This document shows, piece by piece, positions 33,613 to 42,164 of a DNA stretch of 48,176 nucleotides (the first letter of the stretch is position 1; each line of letters opens with the position of its first letter). This DNA comes from Microbacterium testaceum. Its GTDB lineage: Bacteria > Actinomycetota > Actinomycetes > Actinomycetales > Microbacteriaceae. Location of the stretch: NCBI RefSeq assembly GCF_001476655.1, contig NZ_LDRT01000041.1, positions 1 to 48,176 of the forward strand. Direction: 5' to 3'. The notes below the pieces were generated by a model. That model did not search any database, was not told the origin of the DNA, and saw only the letters and a program-made list of their open reading frames with translations. The position numbers and the translations under genes were made by a program.

Positions 33613-35679
33613 TTACGCGGCGACCGTGGCCACGGGAGCGGCCTCGGTGACGGCGGCGTCCTTGGTGCTCCGGCCGATGCCCTTGAGGGCGACGACGATC
33701 AGCGCCGTCACGACCGTACCCACAATGATCGCGAGGGGGAAACCCCACACCGGGTTGATCGCGAACAGCACGAAGATGCCGCCGTGCGGAGCGTACGACT
33801 GCACGCCGATCAGCATGCTGAGTCCACCGGTGATCGCACCGCCCACCATCGACGCGGGGATGACGCGCAGCGGGTCCGCCGCGGCGAACGGGATGGCACC
33901 TTCGGAGATGAAGGAGGCGCCCAGCAGCCACGCGGCGGCACCGTTCTCGCGCTCGACCGGGGTGAACTTGCCGCGGGCGAGGATCGTCGAGGCGAGGGCC
34001 ATCGCCAGCGGCGGGACCATACCGGCGGCCATGACCGCAGCCATGATCAGGTACGGAGCGGTGTTGGTCTGGCTCGCCGCGGCGAGGCCCGTGGTGGCGA
34101 AGACGTAGGCGACCTTGTTGACCGGTCCGCCGAGGTCGAAGCACATCATGAGACCGAGGATGACGCCGAGGACGATCGCGCCGGCACCGCTGGAGGCGAG
34201 GCCCGTGAGGCCCTCGGTGAGCGCCGCCATGAGGGCCGCGATCGGGCGGCCGAGGAACAGGATCATGAGCCCCGACGCGAAGATCGAGCCGAGGAAGGGC
34301 ACGATCACCACCGGCATGAGACCGCGCAACCAGCGCGGGGCGTCGAAGCGACCGAGCCACCAGGCGATGAAACCGGCGAGCAGACCGCCGATGATGCCGC
34401 CGATGAAGCCGGCGTTCATGAGCACCGCGACGGCACCGGCGACGAAGCCGGGCGCGATGCCGGGGCGGTCGGCGATCGCGTAGGCGATGAAGCCCGCGAG
34501 CACGGCGACGATGAAGCCCATCGACGTCGCACCGATCATGAAGGCGACCGAGCCGAGGTACTGGCCGATCGGGCCGAGCGGCGAGGTCAGGTTCTCGGTG
34601 GGGAGGTCCCACAGCGAGTTCTGGATGATGATGTTCGCGGCATCCTTGGTGACCTGGTAGCCGCCGAGCAGGAAGCCGAGCGCGATCAGCAGACCGCCAC
34701 CGGCGACGAACGGGATCATGTAGCTCACACCGGTGAGCAGCCAGCGCTGGATGCGACGGCCGACCGACTGCTGCACCACGGGGGCGTCCGAGGCGGATGC
34801 CGCCGCGGCACCGCCCTGCACGCGGGCGGCGTTCGGGTTCTCGCTGGCGGCGAGGGCCTCGGCGATGAGCTGCTTCGGCTGCTCGATGCCGCGCTTGACG
34901 CCGGCGCGCACGACGGGCTTGCCCGCGAAGCGCTGCGGCTCGCGCACGTCGACGTCGACCGCGAAGATCACGGCGTCGGCGTCGTCGATCACGCTCTGCG
35001 GGAGGGCCTTGTAGCCGCTCGACCCCTGCGGCTCGACGATGAGGTCGACGCCCTCGGTCTCGGCCCCGGCGGCGGTGAGCGCGTCGGCGGCCATGAAGGT
35101 GTGGGCGATGCCGGTCGCGCACGCGGTGACGGCGACGATCTTCTTCGTCTTCGTGGCGGTGGCGGTGCGCGCCTCGGCGCGGGTGGCGGCCGGGGCCTCG
35201 GCAGCGGCGGTCGAAGCGGGCGCGGGCGCCGGGGAGACGGCATCCGTGATGATGCGCACCGCGTCGGCGGGGGTCGAGGCCGCGCGCAGGCCCGACATGA
35301 ACTGATCGTTCATCAGGCTGCGGGCCAGCTGCGACAGCACCGCGAGGTGGGCCTCATCGGCACCCGCGGGGGCGGCGATGAGGAACACGATGTCGGCGGG
35401 ACCGTCGGGAGCGCCGAAGTCGACGCCCGGGGTGAGGCGGGCGAAGGCGAGGGTCGGCTCGGTCACCGACGCGCTGCGCGCGTGCGGGATGCCGATGCCG
35501 CCGGGCAGGCCGGTCTCGTCCTTCTGTTCGCGGGCCCACGCGTCGTCGAAGAGTTCCTGGGCGCTCGTCGCGCGGCCCTGCGCGACGACGCGCTCGGCGA
35601 GGGCGCGGATCACCGACTGCTTGTCGGTGCCCAGGGGCGCGTCGAGGGTGACGAGCTCCGGAGTGATGATGTCGGACAT
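33613..35679 (-). CDS. fruA: PTS fructose transporter, fused EIIABC
   Basis: A 688-residue permease that takes up fructose and phosphorylates it to fructose 1-phosphate. The domain order is IIA (1-145, phospho-His66 in GGIGIPHARS), an Ala/Pro/Thr-rich linker, IIB (about 178-280, phospho-Cys187 in VAVTACATGIAHTFMAA), then the membrane IIC domain from about 310 with about eight or nine spans (MIPFVAGGGLLIALGFLLGG). The IIB cysteine motif matches the fructose type. It lies between fruK and ptsH. Confidence 0.95.
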   Translation of the reverse strand: MSDIITPELVTLDAPLGTDKQSVIRALAERVVAQGRATSAQELFDDAWAREQKDETGLPGGIGIPHARSASVTEPTLAFARLTPGVDFGAPDGPADIVFLIAAPAGADEAHLAVLSQLARSLMNDQFMSGLRAASTPADAVRIITDAVSPAPAPASTAAAEAPAATRAEARTATATKTKKIVAVTACATGIAHTFMAADALTAAGAETEGVDLIVEPQGSSGYKALPQSVIDDADAVIFAVDVDVREPQRFAGKPVVRAGVKRGIEQPKQLIAEALAASENPNAARVQGGAAAASASDAPVVQQSVGRRIQRWLLTGVSYMIPFVAGGGLLIALGFLLGGYQVTKDAANIIIQNSLWDLPTENLTSPLGPIGQYLGSVAFMIGATSMGFIVAVLAGFIAYAIADRPGIAPGFVAGAVAVLMNAGFIGGIIGGLLAGFIAWWLGRFDAPRWLRGLMPVVIVPFLGSIFASGLMILFLGRPIAALMAALTEGLTGLASSGAGAIVLGVILGLMMCFDLGGPVNKVAYVFATTGLAAASQTNTAPYLIMAAVMAAGMVPPLAMALASTILARGKFTPVERENGAAAWLLGASFISEGAIPFAAADPLRVIPASMVGGAITGGLSMLIGVQSYAPHGGIFVLFAINPVWGFPLAIIVGTVVTALIVVALKGIGRSTKDAAVTEAAPVATVAA

Positions 35680-35698
35680 TGTCAGTGACCTTTCGTGG

Positions 35699-36664
35699 TC
35701 AGGATGTTGCGAGTGGGGTGGCGAAGGCGGAAACGGCGATCGGGCCCGGGGGCAGATCGGCCGGAGTGGGGGCTTGCGTCCCCGGCAGGGTCGCGGCAGC
35801 GGCACCGTAGGCGATGCTGCGCGCGAGGCGGTCGGGGGCCGAGGCCCCGTCGAGATCGGCCAGCAGGTAGCCGGCGAGCGAGCTGTCGCCCGCCCCGACC
35901 GTGCTGGCGACCTGGATCTTGGGGGCGCGTCCGCGCCAGGCGCCGTCGGCCGAGAAGAGCAACGCGCCGTCGGCTCCCAGGGTGACGAGGGCGGATGCCA
36001 CACGCTCGGGTACGAGGCTTCGCGCACGCCGCGCGGCCTCGACGAGAACATCCGCGTCGGCGGCAGCGTCTTCGCCGACGAGTTCGGCGAGCTCTTCGTG
36101 GTTCGGCTTGATGAGGTCCGGGTGCGCGGTCTCGACGACGGCTGCGAGAGCGGGCCCGGAGGCATCCACCGCGATGCGCGGGGACGCGCTCCCCCATCGC
36201 GTGCGAACGGCGACGATGATGTCGGCGTAGAACGACGCGGGGACCCCGGGCGGAAGGGAGCCCGCCAGGACGAGCCAGGTCGCCCCTTCCGCCGCGGCGA
36301 CGACCCCCTCGACGAGGGCGTCGGCCTCAGCCGTCGAGAGCTCGGCGCCGGGGAGGTTGAGCTTGGTGGTCTCGCCCGCGGGGTCGGTGATCGTGAGGTT
36401 CGCCCGAGCCCGCCCCGCCACCTCGACGGTGTCGAGCGCGATGCCGGTGTCTTCCAGCAGCATGCGGTAGGGGTCGTGGGCATTGACCGGCACGACGGCG
36501 CGGGCCGAAGCTCCCGCCGCGGTGACGACACGGGCGACGTTGACGCCCTTGCCGCCGGCGTCCTCGCGCGACGAGAGCGCGCGCTGCACCTCCCCCGGGG
36601 CGAGCGCCTCCGCCAGCACGACAGCGCGGTCGGCGGAAGGGTTGGCGGTCAGGGTGATGATCAT
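35699..36664 (-). CDS. fruK: 1-phosphofructokinase
   Basis: A PfkB-family kinase that turns fructose 1-phosphate into fructose 1,6-bisphosphate. It starts MIITLTANPSADRAVVL, has the substrate glycine motif AGGKGVNVARV (about 37-47) and the catalytic-base motif VASTVGAGDSSLAGYL (Asp near residue 253). Length is 321 residues. Its ATG overlaps the fruR stop by 4 bp. With fruA and ptsH it gives a complete fructose uptake and activation route. Confidence 0.94.
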   Translation of the reverse strand: MIITLTANPSADRAVVLAEALAPGEVQRALSSREDAGGKGVNVARVVTAAGASARAVVPVNAHDPYRMLLEDTGIALDTVEVAGRARANLTITDPAGETTKLNLPGAELSTAEADALVEGVVAAAEGATWLVLAGSLPPGVPASFYADIIVAVRTRWGSASPRIAVDASGPALAAVVETAHPDLIKPNHEELAELVGEDAAADADVLVEAARRARSLVPERVASALVTLGADGALLFSADGAWRGRAPKIQVASTVGAGDSSLAGYLLADLDGASAPDRLARSIAYGAAAATLPGTQAPTPADLPPGPIAVSAFATPLATS

Positions 36665-37443
36665 GCGACACGTACCTCCACGTCGGCGTCGGCAAGGGCC
36701 TCGGCCAAGGGTGCGGACGGTGACGCGTCCGTGACGAGAACGTCGATCTCATCGAGACGGGCGAAGCTCACGAGCAGTTCCTCTCCGAATTTGGCCGCGT
36801 CGGCGACGAGCACGACCCGACGCGCGGACTGGATGATGGCGGTCTTGACCGCAGCTTCCTCGGGGTCGGGGGTGCTCAGCCCGAAACCCGCGCTGAGACC
36901 GTTCGTCCCGACGAAGGCGATGTCGGGGCGCAGCTGCCCGATCGCGCGCACCGTGTGGGCGCCGACCGCCGCGGCAGTGACCCCGCGCACACGTCCGCCG
37001 ATCGTGGTGAGCGAGAGACGCTCCTCCCCCGCGAGCAGGTGGGCCGCCTCGAGCGAGTGCGTGACGACCTCGACGCCCGTGCCCGCGCTGAGCGCGCCCG
37101 GGAGAACCGCCGCAACCGCAGCCGCCGTCGTTCCCGCGTCCACGAAGATCGACCCGCGGAAGGAAGACCCCAGCACCGCGAGGGCGCCGGCGGCGATGGC
37201 GCGCTTCGCGTCTCCCTGTCGCTCACGACGCTCGGTGAGCGTCGACTCGGCCGTGCTGGCTCGATCGATGCCGACCGCGCCGCCATGGACGCGGCGGAGC
37301 GAACCGACCGTCTCGAGCCGGTCGAGGTCACGACGGACGGTCTCCGTGGTCACGTCGAAGCGACGGGCCAGATCGACGACGCTGACGCGTCCGACCTCGC
37401 GCAGTTCGCGCTCGATGAGCTGCTGGCGCTCCATTGCGTACAC
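36661..37443 (-). CDS. fruR: DeoR-family regulator of the fructose operon
   Basis: A 260-residue DeoR regulator. The N-terminal helix-turn-helix reads RVSVVDLARRFDVTTETVRR followed by DLDRLETVGSLRRVHGGA. The C-terminal sugar-phosphate-sensing domain has FVDAGTTAAAVAAVLPG and VGTNGLSAGFGLSTPDPEEA. I chose the GTG at 37443 (AAGGAG 6-7 nt upstream) over the ATG three codons later. It is the first gene of fruR-fruK-fruA-ptsH and probably represses its own promoter until fructose 1-phosphate accumulates, as in related operons. Confidence 0.92.
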   Translation of the reverse strand: MYAMERQQLIERELREVGRVSVVDLARRFDVTTETVRRDLDRLETVGSLRRVHGGAVGIDRASTAESTLTERRERQGDAKRAIAAGALAVLGSSFRGSIFVDAGTTAAAVAAVLPGALSAGTGVEVVTHSLEAAHLLAGEERLSLTTIGGRVRGVTAAAVGAHTVRAIGQLRPDIAFVGTNGLSAGFGLSTPDPEEAAVKTAIIQSARRVVLVADAAKFGEELLVSFARLDEIDVLVTDASPSAPLAEALADADVEVRVA

Positions 37444-37466
37444 GGAAATCTCCTTCGAAGATTCCC

Positions 37467-37497
37467 ACACGATACAACACGAAACCACACACAGCAA
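37467..37497 (-). promoter_or_regulatory. fru operon promoter with direct-repeat operator
   Basis: On the minus strand TTGCTG (37492-37497), 17 bp, then TATCGT (37469-37474). Two TCGTGT repeats (37477-37482 and 37467-37472) are exactly 10 bp apart, one helical turn, and overlap the -10 region. This fits a DeoR-type repressor site. The sequence is notably AT-rich for this window. Confidence 0.6.
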
Positions 37498-37563
37498 TAC
37501 GAATGCCACACGATGTCGGCCCACGCCTGAGCGACCCCGCGGATGACTGTGGCGCGGCGATTC

Positions 37564-37577
37564 CGGTCCACGGACCG
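37564..37577. repeat. 14-bp perfect palindrome
   Basis: CGGTCCACGGACCG lies between the fru promoter and the next minus-strand lipoprotein gene. It may be a protein site or part of the 3'-end structure of the lipoprotein transcript. No further evidence. Confidence 0.4.
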
Positions 37578-37601
37578 CCGGCACCCGGAAGCCCCGGGGG
37601 C

Positions 37602-37623
37602 GTGACGGGGGCGGGCGTCACGA
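37602..37623 (-). terminator. Hairpin after the lipoprotein gene
   Basis: CGTGACG (37602-37608) and CGTCACG (37617-37623) are inverted copies with an 8-bp loop, 27 bp beyond the lipoprotein stop. No T-tract follows. Confidence 0.4.
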
Positions 37624-37649
37624 CCCGACGCGGGACAGCGCCTCCCGGG

Positions 37650-38078
37650 TCAGGGAGCCACGACCGAGATGCGGAAGGTGATCTCCTTGCCGTCCGGGCC
37701 CGTGAGGGTTGCGTCGGTGGTGCCGGTCGCGCGCGCGATGTAACCGGGGTGGAAGGTCGCGCCCTCGGACGCCCCGCCCGCGGAGAACTCGGCAACGGTG
37801 CGGTCGGCGGTCGTTCCCGTCCATTCCGCGTCCGTCCCGTCGGGCGCGGCGATCACGAGCGACGTGCCGACGATCACCGTCACATCCCGCCCGTCGAGGT
37901 CGCCCGGTGACACGAGGGTGGGCGGGAGAGCTTGCGTGCTCGCCGACGGTCCGGGCTTCACCGACGACGACGAGCCGGTATCCCCTCCGTTGGACGACGA
38001 ATCCGCCGTGGCCGTGCACCCGGCCAGGAAGAGAGTCGCCGCGACGGCCCCCGCCACGATGAACGACGAACGCTTCAC
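37650..38078 (-). CDS. Putative lipoprotein, unknown function
   Basis: A 142-residue exported protein. It has a signal peptide (MKRSSFIVAGAVAATLFLAG) with lipobox LAGC (Cys21), a Ser/Gly-rich linker, and a small beta-rich domain (GRDVTVIVGTSLVIAAPDG, HPGYIARATGTTDATLTGPD). The GTG at 38078 has an excellent GAGGAGGTC ribosome site. The domain faintly resembles Ig-like or protease-inhibitor-type lipoproteins, but I cannot assign a family. It is monocistronic. Confidence 0.82.
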   Translation of the reverse strand: MKRSSFIVAGAVAATLFLAGCTATADSSSNGGDTGSSSSVKPGPSASTQALPPTLVSPGDLDGRDVTVIVGTSLVIAAPDGTDAEWTGTTADRTVAEFSAGGASEGATFHPGYIARATGTTDATLTGPDGKEITFRISVVAP

Positions 38079-38217
38079 GTCAGACCTCCTCGGCCGCGAC
38101 GACTCGCGGCACTGTTGTCCCGGATGCTACCCCGCGCACCTCTCCCTCACCCGAAACGAGCGGGCGGTGGCGAGCGACGTTCTCGCTCCGCCAGACGGTC
38201 CCGCGAACGGGCGACCG

Positions 38218-39198
38218 TCAAGCGAGCGGGTGGTCGGCGAAGAAGGAGAGGACGAGCGAGGTCGCAGAGATCGTCTGCGTGGTCACGCCGGGGCCGCTCG
38301 GAGCGACCGCGCCGGGCCACGTGTGGCCCCCGCCGTTGATGCGGTACGCGATCAGGGCGCCGCGGCCCTGGCATCCGGTCCAGGTGTCCCGATCGACGTC
38401 GGTGCCCAGCTCGGTGCGCGTCGGGGTCGCGACGCAGCCGTTTCGCCGCGCCTCCCTGGTCAGCCAGGTCGAGACCGATGCGAGAGGGGTTCCGTTGCGG
38501 TCGCCGCCCTCGAAGGCCGTGATGGGGTCGGCCGTGCCGTGGAACTCGAGCAGAGGCACGGGGTCGGCCGTGGGGCAGCCCGGGTTGTACGCGGGGTACA
38601 CCGCGCCAGCGACGACCGCGAAGGCCGCGATGCGATGCGGGAGCGCGCACGACAGGAGCGCGACGAACCCTCCCCCGTTCGAGATCCCGACCGCCGACAC
38701 GCGATTGCTGTCGACGCAGTAGCGACTCGAGAGCGTATCGATGAGCGCCGAGACGAAGGCCACGTCGTCGGCACCCGAGGAATACGGAGCGCCCTGCCAA
38801 CCGTCTTTCGGCGAGACTCCCGCCGCCTTCGGGTACGCCACGAGCGACCCGCTGCCGTCGAGATCGCCGAGGTTCTCGAGCGCGCTCTGTGACATTCCGT
38901 GGCCATGGAAGGCGAGGATGACGGGGGCCGGCTTCGTGGCGTCGTAGCCCCCGGGAAGACGCAGAAGGTAGCTGCGGCTCTGTCCGTCGACGGTGATCGT
39001 GCCGGCTGTGGTCGCGCCGACGGGGGCGGGCGGGGTGGAACCGCACCCGGATGACGAGACAGCCGCGGGAGCGCTCGACGTGACGCTCGCGCTCGGTGTC
39101 GGCGACGGCGGGAAGGTCGGGGGCGTCGAGGGGGACGCGCAGCCGGCGAGTGCGATGCCGAGAACCAGAAGGAGAGTGGTCAGGGAACGGGCGCGCAC
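38218..39198 (-). CDS. Secreted PHB depolymerase/feruloyl-esterase-like lipoprotein (LpqC type)
   Basis: A 326-residue alpha/beta-hydrolase exported as a lipoprotein: signal MRARSLTTLLLVLGIALAGC with Cys20, then a Pro/Ser/Thr linker. The oxyanion region is VILAFHGHGMSQS. The nucleophile serine is in VGISNGGGFVALLS (G-x-S-N-G-G). The His is in the C-terminal INGGGHTWPG, and Asp in FHGTADPIT. This pattern fits polyhydroxybutyrate depolymerase/feruloyl esterase-like enzymes. The GTG at 39198 follows TAGGGT by 6 nt. A decayed copy lies just upstream at 39288-39579. Confidence 0.9.
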   Translation of the reverse strand: MRARSLTTLLLVLGIALAGCASPSTPPTFPPSPTPSASVTSSAPAAVSSSGCGSTPPAPVGATTAGTITVDGQSRSYLLRLPGGYDATKPAPVILAFHGHGMSQSALENLGDLDGSGSLVAYPKAAGVSPKDGWQGAPYSSGADDVAFVSALIDTLSSRYCVDSNRVSAVGISNGGGFVALLSCALPHRIAAFAVVAGAVYPAYNPGCPTADPVPLLEFHGTADPITAFEGGDRNGTPLASVSTWLTREARRNGCVATPTRTELGTDVDRDTWTGCQGRGALIAYRINGGGHTWPGAVAPSGPGVTTQTISATSLVLSFFADHPLA

Positions 39199-39204
39199 GC
39201 TTTC

Positions 39205-39210
39205 ACCCTA
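39205..39210 (-). promoter_or_regulatory. Leaderless -10 element of the esterase gene
   Basis: TAGGGT, then GAAAGC, then GTG at 39198. Confidence 0.5.
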
Positions 39211-39287
39211 AGACGAGGTGCCGAGCACGCCCGAACCGCCTCACCCGCCCGGGGAAGGCGCGGATGCGTCGGCGGGAGGAAGGAACG

Positions 39288-39579
39288 ATGCGGTGTGCGA
39301 TCAGGGCGCCGCGGCCCTGGCATCCGCCCCACTGCTCCTCGAGCACGTCCGAGCCGACCGGAGCTCGCGTCGGTGACTCCGCACACCCCCGCGCTGCGCT
39401 TGCTCGGTGGCGGGTGCCACAGAGCCGGCGGATAGCTGACCACCGGGGGTGCGTGATCCGGATGCCGAGACCTGTGAGCCCGCTCCGACGGCACCGCTGC
39501 ACCCCGCGAGAGCGAGGCAGACGAGCACAAAGGCGGTAGCGACGACCCGGCGAGCACGGCGTGATACTGCGCGGCGCAC
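39288..39579 (-). pseudogene. Remnant of a second esterase lipoprotein gene
   Basis: The 44 bp from 39288 match the neighbouring esterase gene (from 38339) at 40 positions. In one minus-strand frame they read CAESPTRAPVGSDVLEEQWG then GCQGRGALIAHRI, against CVATPTRTELGTDVDRDTWT then GCQGRGALIAYRI in the intact enzyme. Upstream in a different frame is a lipoprotein signal peptide (from GTG 39579: VVATAFVLVCLALAGC). The catalytic middle, the nucleophile motif and the GGGHTWPG end are gone. This looks like a tandem paralog collapsed by deletion and frameshift. The signal-peptide part could alternatively be a 92-residue lipoprotein in its own right. Confidence 0.65.
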
Positions 39580-39636
39580 CGTCCGCGGGCATCTGGACTC
39601 ACCCGAGGGCTCATCCTGCGCCTGGGAGCAGCGGCG

Positions 39637-39882
39637 TCAGCTCTCTGCGGACGCCACGGGATCCGCCGCGGAGGACTCTTCGGCTGCCGGAGGCACCACC
39701 TCATCGAGGGAGATGGTGATCGACGACAGGGAGGTCTCCCCCACCCCCAGAAGATCGGCCGAAGCGGCATTCACGGGTTCGTCGTCGGGGAGCACCTCCG
39801 CCCGACTGCGGGGCCGGACGGGCTCACCGGGGAGTCCCGCCCACTCACTCGGTTCCTCCGGACGCTGCACGAAGAGTCCCAT
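39637..39882 (-). CDS. Small conserved acidic protein, unknown function
   Basis: An 81-residue protein starting MGLFVQRPEEPSEWAGLPGE, a start I associate with a widespread actinobacterial small protein of unknown function. The rest is acidic and Ser/Ala-rich (DDEPVNAASADLLGVGETSL) and looks disordered. The ATG at 39882 follows CAGAAT by 6 nt, again the leaderless layout. It is 47 bp downstream of another small gene on the same strand. Confidence 0.75.
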   Translation of the reverse strand: MGLFVQRPEEPSEWAGLPGEPVRPRSRAEVLPDDEPVNAASADLLGVGETSLSSITISLDEVVPPAAEESSAADPVASAES

Positions 39883-39929
39883 GGACCCATTCTGGCGCGT
39901 CAGCTGGGCGCGGGCTCCGAAGAAACGCG

Positions 39930-40190
39930 TCAGCGCGCGAAAACGTCCTCCAGCGAGATCCGTCCCGCCGCGTCGACAGACACGCGACCCGTCGCGGACA
40001 TCCCGTCGACGGCCGCGGGGGTCGGCGCCTCGTCGACCCACCACGAGAGCGCCATCGCGCACGCCCCGAAACCGGCAGCCGCACAGATGACGAGGACCAC
40101 CGAGAGGGTGATCCAGGTTGCGAGGCGCTCTCGACGCGCGCGACGCTCGCCCGGTGAGGGGCGACGGGGAGGGGTCGTGGTCGCCGTCAT
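39930..40190 (-). CDS. Small single-span membrane protein
   Basis: An 86-residue protein: basic N terminus (PRRPSPGERRARRERLA), one membrane span (TWITLSVVLVICAAAGFGAC), then a short extracytoplasmic tail with a small beta-like unit (GRVSVDAAGRISLEDVFAR). The positive-inside rule puts the N terminus in the cytoplasm. It probably shares a transcript with the acidic protein downstream. Function unknown. Confidence 0.7.
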   Translation of the reverse strand: MTATTTPPRRPSPGERRARRERLATWITLSVVLVICAAAGFGACAMALSWWVDEAPTPAAVDGMSATGRVSVDAAGRISLEDVFAR

Positions 40191-40242
40191 GGCCCCTGCC
40201 TATCAGCGTCTCTTGTCGGACGCCAGGCGCGGACGGCAAAGC

Positions 40243-40286
40243 AAAAGCCCCGGCTCTTCGCACTTCGTGCGGTGACCGGGGCTTTT
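40243..40286 (-). terminator. Rho-independent terminator of tRNA-Gln
   Basis: AAAAGCCCCGG (40243-40253) and CCGGGGCTTTT (40276-40286) pair perfectly, with an inner CGCAC/GTGCG hairpin in the loop and A/T runs at both ends. It works in both directions and follows tRNA-Gln by 7 bp. Confidence 0.85.
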
Positions 40287-40293
40287 CGTCTTG

Positions 40294-40365
40294 CTGGGGT
40301 ACCTGGACTCGAACCAAGAACAACGGAACCAGAAACCGCCGTGTTGCCAATTACACCATACCCCA
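40294..40365 (-). tRNA. tRNA-Gln (CTG)
   Basis: A 72-nt tRNA. Acceptor TGGGGTA pairs with TACCCCA, the D arm is GTGT/ACAC, and the T arm contains GGTTCGAGTCC. The anticodon loop TTCTGGT gives CTG. The anticodon stem GCGGT/TCCGT has a T-T mismatch at the base next to the loop and a G-T pair at the far end. CCA is not encoded. It lies downstream of gltX, whose product in actinobacteria normally also charges tRNA-Gln with Glu before amidation by GatCAB. Confidence 0.92.
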
Positions 40366-40440
40366 AGGCGGTGAGCCGTAACTCGTGCCGAGGATCAAGC
40401 TTACGTGACGCGGGGCCCTTCGCCAAACCGAGGCCGGCCC

Positions 40441-40528
40441 GCGCGCGTCGCGAGGCAGGCCCGCGCGCGTCGCGAGGCCGGGCCGCGCGCGTCGCGAGGC
40501 CGGGCCGCGCGCGTCGCGAGGGCGCTCG
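40441..40528. repeat. Tandem repeat, four copies of 22 bp
   Basis: GCGCGCGTCGCGAGG begins each unit at 40441, 40463, 40485 and 40507; units 2 and 3 are identical, and units 1 and 4 differ only in the last few bases. Each unit contains TCGCGA. It lies in the 277-bp gap between gltX and tRNA-Gln, which otherwise holds a large hairpin at 40543-40611. No gene is seen. Confidence 0.9.
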
Positions 40529-40542
40529 GGTAGCTCGCGAGA

Positions 40543-40611
40543 ACGCGCAGAAACGCGAGAACCTCGCAGGATCCACCGGGGAATCTGCGAGGTTCTCGCC
40601 GTTCTGCGCGT
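40543..40611 (-). terminator. 27-bp hairpin after gltX
   Basis: Arms 40543-40569 and 40585-40611 match at 25 of 27 positions around a 15-nt loop. The core is GCGAGAACCTCGCAG. It begins 31 bp beyond the gltX stop, so it probably ends that transcript. It is much longer than a normal terminator stem. Confidence 0.75.
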
Positions 40612-40642
40612 GTCGGGCGCCGCACGCTTGGGCGGCCCGGGC

Positions 40643-42157
40643 TCAGCCGAGGTGCCGGACCAAGGCGTCGAGGCGCCGCAGTGTCTCGGGCTTGCCGAGG
40701 AGTTCCATCGACTCGAACAGGGGCGGCGAGACCCGCCGGCCCGTGAGTGCGACGCGCGGCGGGCCGTACGCGACGCGCGGCTTGAGGCCGAGCTCGTCGA
40801 CCAGCGCCTTCGACAGGGCTTCCTGCACCGCGGCGGCGGTGAACTCCGTCTCGGGAACGAGTTCGAGAGCCCCGACCGACGCGACGAGCACCTCACCCGC
40901 ATTGGCCGGAAGACCTTTCAGCGCATCCTCGGCGTAGTCGACGTCGGAGACGAAGAGGAACCCGAGCATGCCCGGCACCTCACCGAGCAACTGCACGCGC
41001 TCCTGCACGAGGGGAGCTGCGGCGGCGATGATCTCGCGGTGATCCGGCGAGGGCTCCTCGGCGACGTACCCCGCACCCGCGAGGTAGGGCACGATGCGCG
41101 CGGCGAAATCGTCGGCATCCAGCATCCGGATGTGGTCGCCGTTGATCGCCTCGGCCTTCTTCTGGTCGAAGCGCGCGGGGTTCGGGTTGACGTCGGCGAT
41201 GTCGAACGCGGCGATCATCTCCTCGAGCGAGAAGACGTCGCGGTCGCTCGCGAGCGACCACCCGAGGAGGGAGAGGTAGTTGAGCAGACCCTCGTGGATG
41301 AAGCCCTTCTCGCGCTGCAGGAAGAGGTCGGCCTGCGGGTCGCGCTTCGACAGCTTCTTGTTGCCCGTCTCGCCGAGCACCAGCGGCATGTGACCGAAGC
41401 GCGGGATGAAGGTCGTGACCCCGGCATCCACGAGCGCGGAGTACAGCGCGAGCTGGCGCGCCGTCGACGGCATCAGGTCCTCACCGCGGATGACGTGGGT
41501 GATGCCCATGAGGGCGTCGTCGACCGGGTTCACGAAGGGGTAGAGGGGCACTCCCCCGGCACGAACGAGCACGAAGTCGGGGAACGACCCGGCCGGGAAG
41601 GTGACCTCGCCGCGGATGAGGTCGACGTAGCTCAGATCGTGGTCGGGCACGCGCAGGCGCCACGCGGGCTGACGGCCCTCGGCGCGGAAGGCGGCCTTCT
41701 GCTCCTCGGTGAGGTCGCGATCGAAGTTGTCGTAGCCGAGCTGCTTGGCGCGGCCGTTGGCCTCGTTGCGGGCGTCGATCTCTTCGGCGGTCGAGTAGCT
41801 CTCGTACACGGCCCCCGCGGCGACGAGCTTGTCGAGCACCTCGCGGTAGATCTCGTGTCGCTGCGACTGGCGGTAGGGAGCGTGCGGGCCACCGACCTCG
41901 ACACCCTCGTCCCAGTCGATGTTCATCCACCGCAGCGCGTCGAGGAGCTGCTGGTAGCTCTCCTCGCTGTCGCGCGCGGCGTCGGTGTCTTCGATGCGGA
42001 AGACGAGCTTTCCGCCGTTGTGCCGGGCGTAGGCCCAGTTGAACAGGACGGTGCGGATGAGACCCACGTGCGGCAGACCCGTCGGAGACGGGCAGAAGCG
42101 GACGCGAACGTCGGCGCCGGAGGCGGTCGTGGTGCGGGGATCGGGCGTGGCAGACAT
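40643..42157 (-). CDS. gltX: Glutamyl-tRNA synthetase
   Basis: A class I aminoacyl-tRNA synthetase that charges tRNA-Glu and, in bacteria lacking GlnRS, tRNA-Gln. The HIGH-type motif is [14 protein letters not shown] (His30) and the KMSKS-type motif is KKLSKR (267-272). The anticodon-binding C-terminal domain is complete. Length is 504 residues. The ATG at 42157 follows TAGGAT by 7 nt. Both cognate tRNA types lie in this window, tRNA-Gln just downstream and tRNA-Glu 8 kb away. Confidence 0.96.
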   Translation of the reverse strand: MSATPDPRTTTASGADVRVRFCPSPTGLPHVGLIRTVLFNWAYARHNGGKLVFRIEDTDAARDSEESYQQLLDALRWMNIDWDEGVEVGGPHAPYRQSQRHEIYREVLDKLVAAGAVYESYSTAEEIDARNEANGRAKQLGYDNFDRDLTEEQKAAFRAEGRQPAWRLRVPDHDLSYVDLIRGEVTFPAGSFPDFVLVRAGGVPLYPFVNPVDDALMGITHVIRGEDLMPSTARQLALYSALVDAGVTTFIPRFGHMPLVLGETGNKKLSKRDPQADLFLQREKGFIHEGLLNYLSLLGWSLASDRDVFSLEEMIAAFDIADVNPNPARFDQKKAEAINGDHIRMLDADDFAARIVPYLAGAGYVAEEPSPDHREIIAAAAPLVQERVQLLGEVPGMLGFLFVSDVDYAEDALKGLPANAGEVLVASVGALELVPETEFTAAAVQEALSKALVDELGLKPRVAYGPPRVALTGRRVSPPLFESMELLGKPETLRRLDALVRHLG

Positions 42158-42164
42158 CCCCTCG

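Noticed and set aside
40441..40528. The four-copy 22-bp array as a CRISPR
   Set aside because: The units are directly abutting with no unique spacers, the repeat is pure GC-rich tandem sequence, and no cas gene is present.
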